The notes under the pieces: model-generated
The model's input: the letters and a program-made list of their open reading frames with translations, nothing else
What the model was told of the DNA's origin: nothing
The model's database searches: none
Assembly (NCBI RefSeq): GCF_034387475.1
Contig: NZ_JAXCIL010000001.1
Location: 3,162,001 to 3,226,000 of the forward strand
Reading direction: 5' to 3'
Length of the DNA stretch: 64,000 nt
DNA from: Pseudomonas sp. Teo4
GTDB lineage: Bacteria; Pseudomonadota; Gammaproteobacteria; Pseudomonadales; Pseudomonadaceae
Translations under genes and position numbers: made by a program
Shown: positions 61,694-64,000 of the stretch, one piece after another
Numbering within the stretch: position 1 is the first letter of the stretch
Layout: each line of letters begins with the position of its first letter

Positions 61694-62389
61694 TCAGAAA
61701 GGCCAGAGCGGGCTGATGAAGAAGCGATCCAGCCAGCCCGGCTGACTGGCATCGGCGAAGGAACCGGTGCCCGAATAGGTGATGCGCGCATCGGCCACAC
61801 GGGTCGACGGCACGGTGTTGTCGGTGGCGATATCGTCGGCACGGACCATGCCGGCGATGCGCACCAGTTCCTCGCCGGTGTTCAGGGTCATCCACTTCTC
61901 GCCGCGCACGGCGATGATGCCGTTGGGCAATACCTCGGCGACGGTGACGGTGATGGAACCTGTCAGGGTGTTGCCCTGGGTGGCCTTGCTGTCGCCCTTG
62001 GTGGCGCGCTCGCCGCTGTAGCCAGCCTCAAGCGAAAGGTCGCCACTGCCAAACGGGTTGTTGGTGTTTGGCGTGGTGCCGAACAACGAAGTCAGGCCGA
62101 TGTTGGCGTTGCTGTCCTTCTGGATCTGCGAACCTGCGTTCTTGCTGGCCGAGGTGCGCTCGTTGAGGGTAATGGTGATGATGTCACCGACCCGGAACGC
62201 CTTGCGGTCGCTGTACAGGTTCTGCTCGAAGCCCGCCTGGTAGATCGAACCGTTGTTGGCCGCTGCCGGCAACGGGGTGCGCGGCAGGACCGGCGCGTAG
62301 TACGGGTCGTTGGGCTTGGGTGTCGGAGCGACACAACCTGCCATCAACACCGCCCCCCCCAGGGCGAAAACGGACAACAAACGATTCAT
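61694..62389 (-). CDS. flgH: Flagellar L-ring lipoprotein FlgH
   Basis: Outer-membrane ring lipoprotein. 231 aa from [19 protein letters not shown]; the lipobox LMAGC gives Cys19 as lipidation site. Conserved [21 protein letters not shown] and [18 protein letters not shown] follow. ATG 62389 has GAGG eight bases upstream; the longer frame is rejected. A run of eight G residues in the coding strand lies within the signal-peptide codons (Leu-Gly-Gly-Ala). Confidence 0.94.
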   Translation of the reverse strand: MNRLLSVFALGGAVLMAGCVAPTPKPNDPYYAPVLPRTPLPAAANNGSIYQAGFEQNLYSDRKAFRVGDIITITLNERTSASKNAGSQIQKDSNANIGLTSLFGTTPNTNNPFGSGDLSLEAGYSGERATKGDSKATQGNTLTGSITVTVAEVLPNGIIAVRGEKWMTLNTGEELVRIAGMVRADDIATDNTVPSTRVADARITYSGTGSFADASQPGWLDRFFISPLWPF

Positions 62390-62442
62390 GACACTTACCT
62401 CATGCTGCAACTGAACTAGGAGCTAGGAACCAGGAGCCGGAA

Positions 62443-63228
62443 TTACAGCTGCTGGGTAACGAACGACAGCATCTGGTCGGCGGTGGAGATGACCTTGGAG
62501 TTCATCTCGTAGGCGCGCTGGGTGGTGATCATGTTCACCAGCTCTTCCACGGTGCTGACGTTGGAGTTTTCCAGGGTCTGCTGCAGGGTGGTGCCGAAGC
62601 CGTTCAGGCCTGGGGTACCGACCTGCGGCGCGCCGCTGGCAGCGGTTTCCAGGAACAGGTTGTTGCCCATCGCCTGCAGACCAGCCGGGTTGATGAAATC
62701 GGCGGTCTGGATGTTGCCGATGACCTGCGCGGCAGGGTTGCCGGCGGTGGTGATCGACACGGTACCGTCCTGGCCAACGGTGAAGGTCTGGGCATCGTTC
62801 GGCACGACGATGGCCGGCTCCAGCGCCAGGCCATCGGCGTTGACGACCTGGCCGTCGGAGTTCAGGTGGAAGGTACCGTCACGGGTGTAGGAAACGGTGC
62901 CATCAGGCTGCAGGATCTGGAAGAAGCCACGACCGTTGACCGCGATATCCAGCGGGTTTTCGGTGGTCTGCAGACTGCCGGTCTGGAAGTTCTTCTGGGT
63001 GCCGACGATCCGCACACCGGTACCGACCTGCAGGCCCGAAGGCAGCTCGCTGTCCTGGGTGGACTGCGCGCCTGGCTGACGTTTGATCTGGTACAGCAGG
63101 TCCTGGAATTCGGCGCGATCACGCTTGAAGCCGGTGGTCGAGACGTTGGCCAGGTTGTTGGAAATGACGGTCAGGTTGGTGTCCTGGGCGGACAGGCCGG
63201 TTTTAGCGACCCAAAGAGCCGGAAGCAT
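62443..63228 (-). CDS. flgG: Flagellar distal rod protein FlgG
   Basis: Distal rod subunit. 261 aa. N-terminal rod signature LWVAKTGLSAQDTNLTVISN then NLANVSTTGFKRDRAEFQDL, and C-terminal VNMITTQRAYEMNSKVISTADQML. It follows flgF by 47 bp. Confidence 0.96.
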   Translation of the reverse strand: MLPALWVAKTGLSAQDTNLTVISNNLANVSTTGFKRDRAEFQDLLYQIKRQPGAQSTQDSELPSGLQVGTGVRIVGTQKNFQTGSLQTTENPLDIAVNGRGFFQILQPDGTVSYTRDGTFHLNSDGQVVNADGLALEPAIVVPNDAQTFTVGQDGTVSITTAGNPAAQVIGNIQTADFINPAGLQAMGNNLFLETAASGAPQVGTPGLNGFGTTLQQTLENSNVSTVEELVNMITTQRAYEMNSKVISTADQMLSFVTQQL

Positions 63229-63275
63229 CAGTATTCTCCTCGTGCGCCTGTTTTACGGCACCCGTTCAAAAGTGA

Positions 63276-64000
63276 TTAGCCGATTTGCAAAACACGCGCC
63301 ATGGCTTCATCGCCTTCCTTGGCCGCGTTCATCATCTTGACGTGCAGTTCGAATTGACGGGACAGCGCCAGCACCGAGGTCATTTCTTCGACGGCGTTGA
63401 CGTTGCTGCCCTCCAGGAAACCGGACACCACGCGCACATTGACGTCGGCGTCGGCCGGCTGGCCGTTCTGGGTATGGATCAAGCCGTCCAGGCCTTTGGT
63501 CAGGCCTTTGGTGTCCGGGTTGACCAGCTTGATACGGTCGACTTCAGCCATCACCCGCGGGTCCTCGCCCATGGCGCGAATGCTGATGGTGCCGTCGGCG
63601 CCCACTTCCACCTTCTGCTCTGGTGGCACGGCGATCGGGCCGCCATTGCCGATTACCGGCATGCCGTTGCCGGCACGCAGCACACCCAGTGCATCGATGT
63701 TCAGGCTGCCGGTGCGCACATAGGCTTCGCTGCCATCCGGCGCCTGCACGGCGATAAAGCCTTGGCCGGCCACCGCCACATCCAGCTCACGCCCGGTCTC
63801 GACCATCGGCCCTTCGCTGAAGTCGGTCGCGGGGCGCTCGGTCATGGCAAACGCTCGCGCCGGAAAGCTGTCACCGAACACCGGCATCGAGCGCGCCTGC
63901 TCCAGGTCACGCTGGAAACCGTTGGTGGAAACGTTCGCCAGGTTGTTGGCATGGGCCTTCTGCGCCAGCGCGTTCTGGCTGGCACCGGTCATGGCCACGT
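63276..64000 (-). CDS. flgF: Flagellar proximal rod protein FlgF, 5' end cut by window edge
   Basis: Proximal rod subunit. About 241 codons are visible. At the edge the reading frame gives VAMTGASQNALAQKAHANNL; in FlgF proteins this is preceded by a few residues (MDKYLYVAMTGA type), so the true start is probably six or seven codons beyond 64000 and the GTG at the edge is an internal Val. The rod signature NLANVSTNGFQRDLEQAR and the C-terminal VNAVEEMTSVLALSRQFELHVKMM are intact. Confidence 0.92.
   Translation of the reverse strand, partial: VAMTGASQNALAQKAHANNLANVSTNGFQRDLEQARSMPVFGDSFPARAFAMTERPATDFSEGPMVETGRELDVAVAGQGFIAVQAPDGSEAYVRTGSLNIDALGVLRAGNGMPVIGNGGPIAVPPEQKVEVGADGTISIRAMGEDPRVMAEVDRIKLVNPDTKGLTKGLDGLIHTQNGQPADADVNVRVVSGFLEGSNVNAVEEMTSVLALSRQFELHVKMMNAAKEGDEAMARVLQIG

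Noticed and set aside
57875..62419. Open frame of 1514 codons on the plus strand opposite flgK, flgJ, flgI and flgH
   Set aside because: It runs antisense across four well-supported genes and has the His/Gln/Arg/Val-rich composition of a complementary-frame shadow in GC-rich DNA; no ribosome site or domain.
1..64000. tRNA or rRNA genes, CRISPR arrays, prophage or insertion sequence genes
   Set aside because: No cloverleaf-like sequence, no regularly spaced direct repeats, and no transposase, integrase or phage proteins were seen; non-coding space is small and mostly accounted for.

Overview
The window is a GC-rich, tightly packed flagellar and chemotaxis locus. Every supported gene lies on the minus strand. 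Gene order (flgF-G-H-I-J-K-L, glycan island, fliC, flaG, fliD, fliS, fliT, fleQ, fleSR, fliEFGHIJ, hsbA-hsbR-hptB, fliK, fliLMNOPQR, flhB, flhA, flhF, fleN, fliA, cheYZAB, motC), the FleQ/FleSR/FleN regulators, GG-N10-GC (sigma54) promoters and P. putida-type REP repeats all point to Pseudomonas, most likely the P. putida group. The species call is inference from gene order and repeats; no search was run.

Layout by descending coordinate, which is the direction of transcription. 64000-55741: outer rod, P- and L-ring and hook-filament junction genes, with flgF cut by the window edge. 55690: a strong hairpin. 55620-34248: a polymorphic glycosylation island between flgL and fliC, holding a 1193-aa multi-domain glycosyltransferase, a CDP-glucose branch (rfbF, rfbG, 3,5-epimerase, C-methyltransferase, NAD-dependent reductase, a second methyltransferase, a CmcI-like enzyme), a 972-aa glycosyltransferase, a complete pseudaminic acid pathway (pseB, C, F, a G-H fusion, I), a FabH-like condensing enzyme, a Maf-family transferase and an 82-aa orphan. 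34137-30376: filament genes (short 284-aa flagellin, flaG, fliD cap, fliS and fliT chaperones) with two clear sigma28 promoters. 30342-25732: the master regulator fleQ and the FleSR two-component system. 25701-9918: MS ring, C ring, export ATPase and export gate, interrupted by the HsbA/HsbR/HptB signalling module. 9934-4750: flhA, flhF, fleN, fliA. 4658-1: chemotaxis operon and the start of motC.

The genes form a hierarchy. FleQ with sigma54 would drive fliE, fleSR, fliL, fliK and flhA, each of which has a well-spaced GG-N10-GC motif upstream. FliA (sigma28) then drives fliC and fliS. Similar but weaker sigma54 motifs precede both glycan operons (rfbF and pseB), suggesting that flagellin glycan synthesis is timed with flagellar assembly.

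Most notable: two unrelated nucleotide-sugar pathways beside a small flagellin, with a possible CDP-linked C-methylated 6-deoxyhexose; a PseG-PseH fusion protein; two 217-bp near-palindromic repeats with perfect 53-bp arms in opposite orientation; a classic P. putida REP pair between fliG and fliH; and a G8 tract in the flgH signal-peptide codons.
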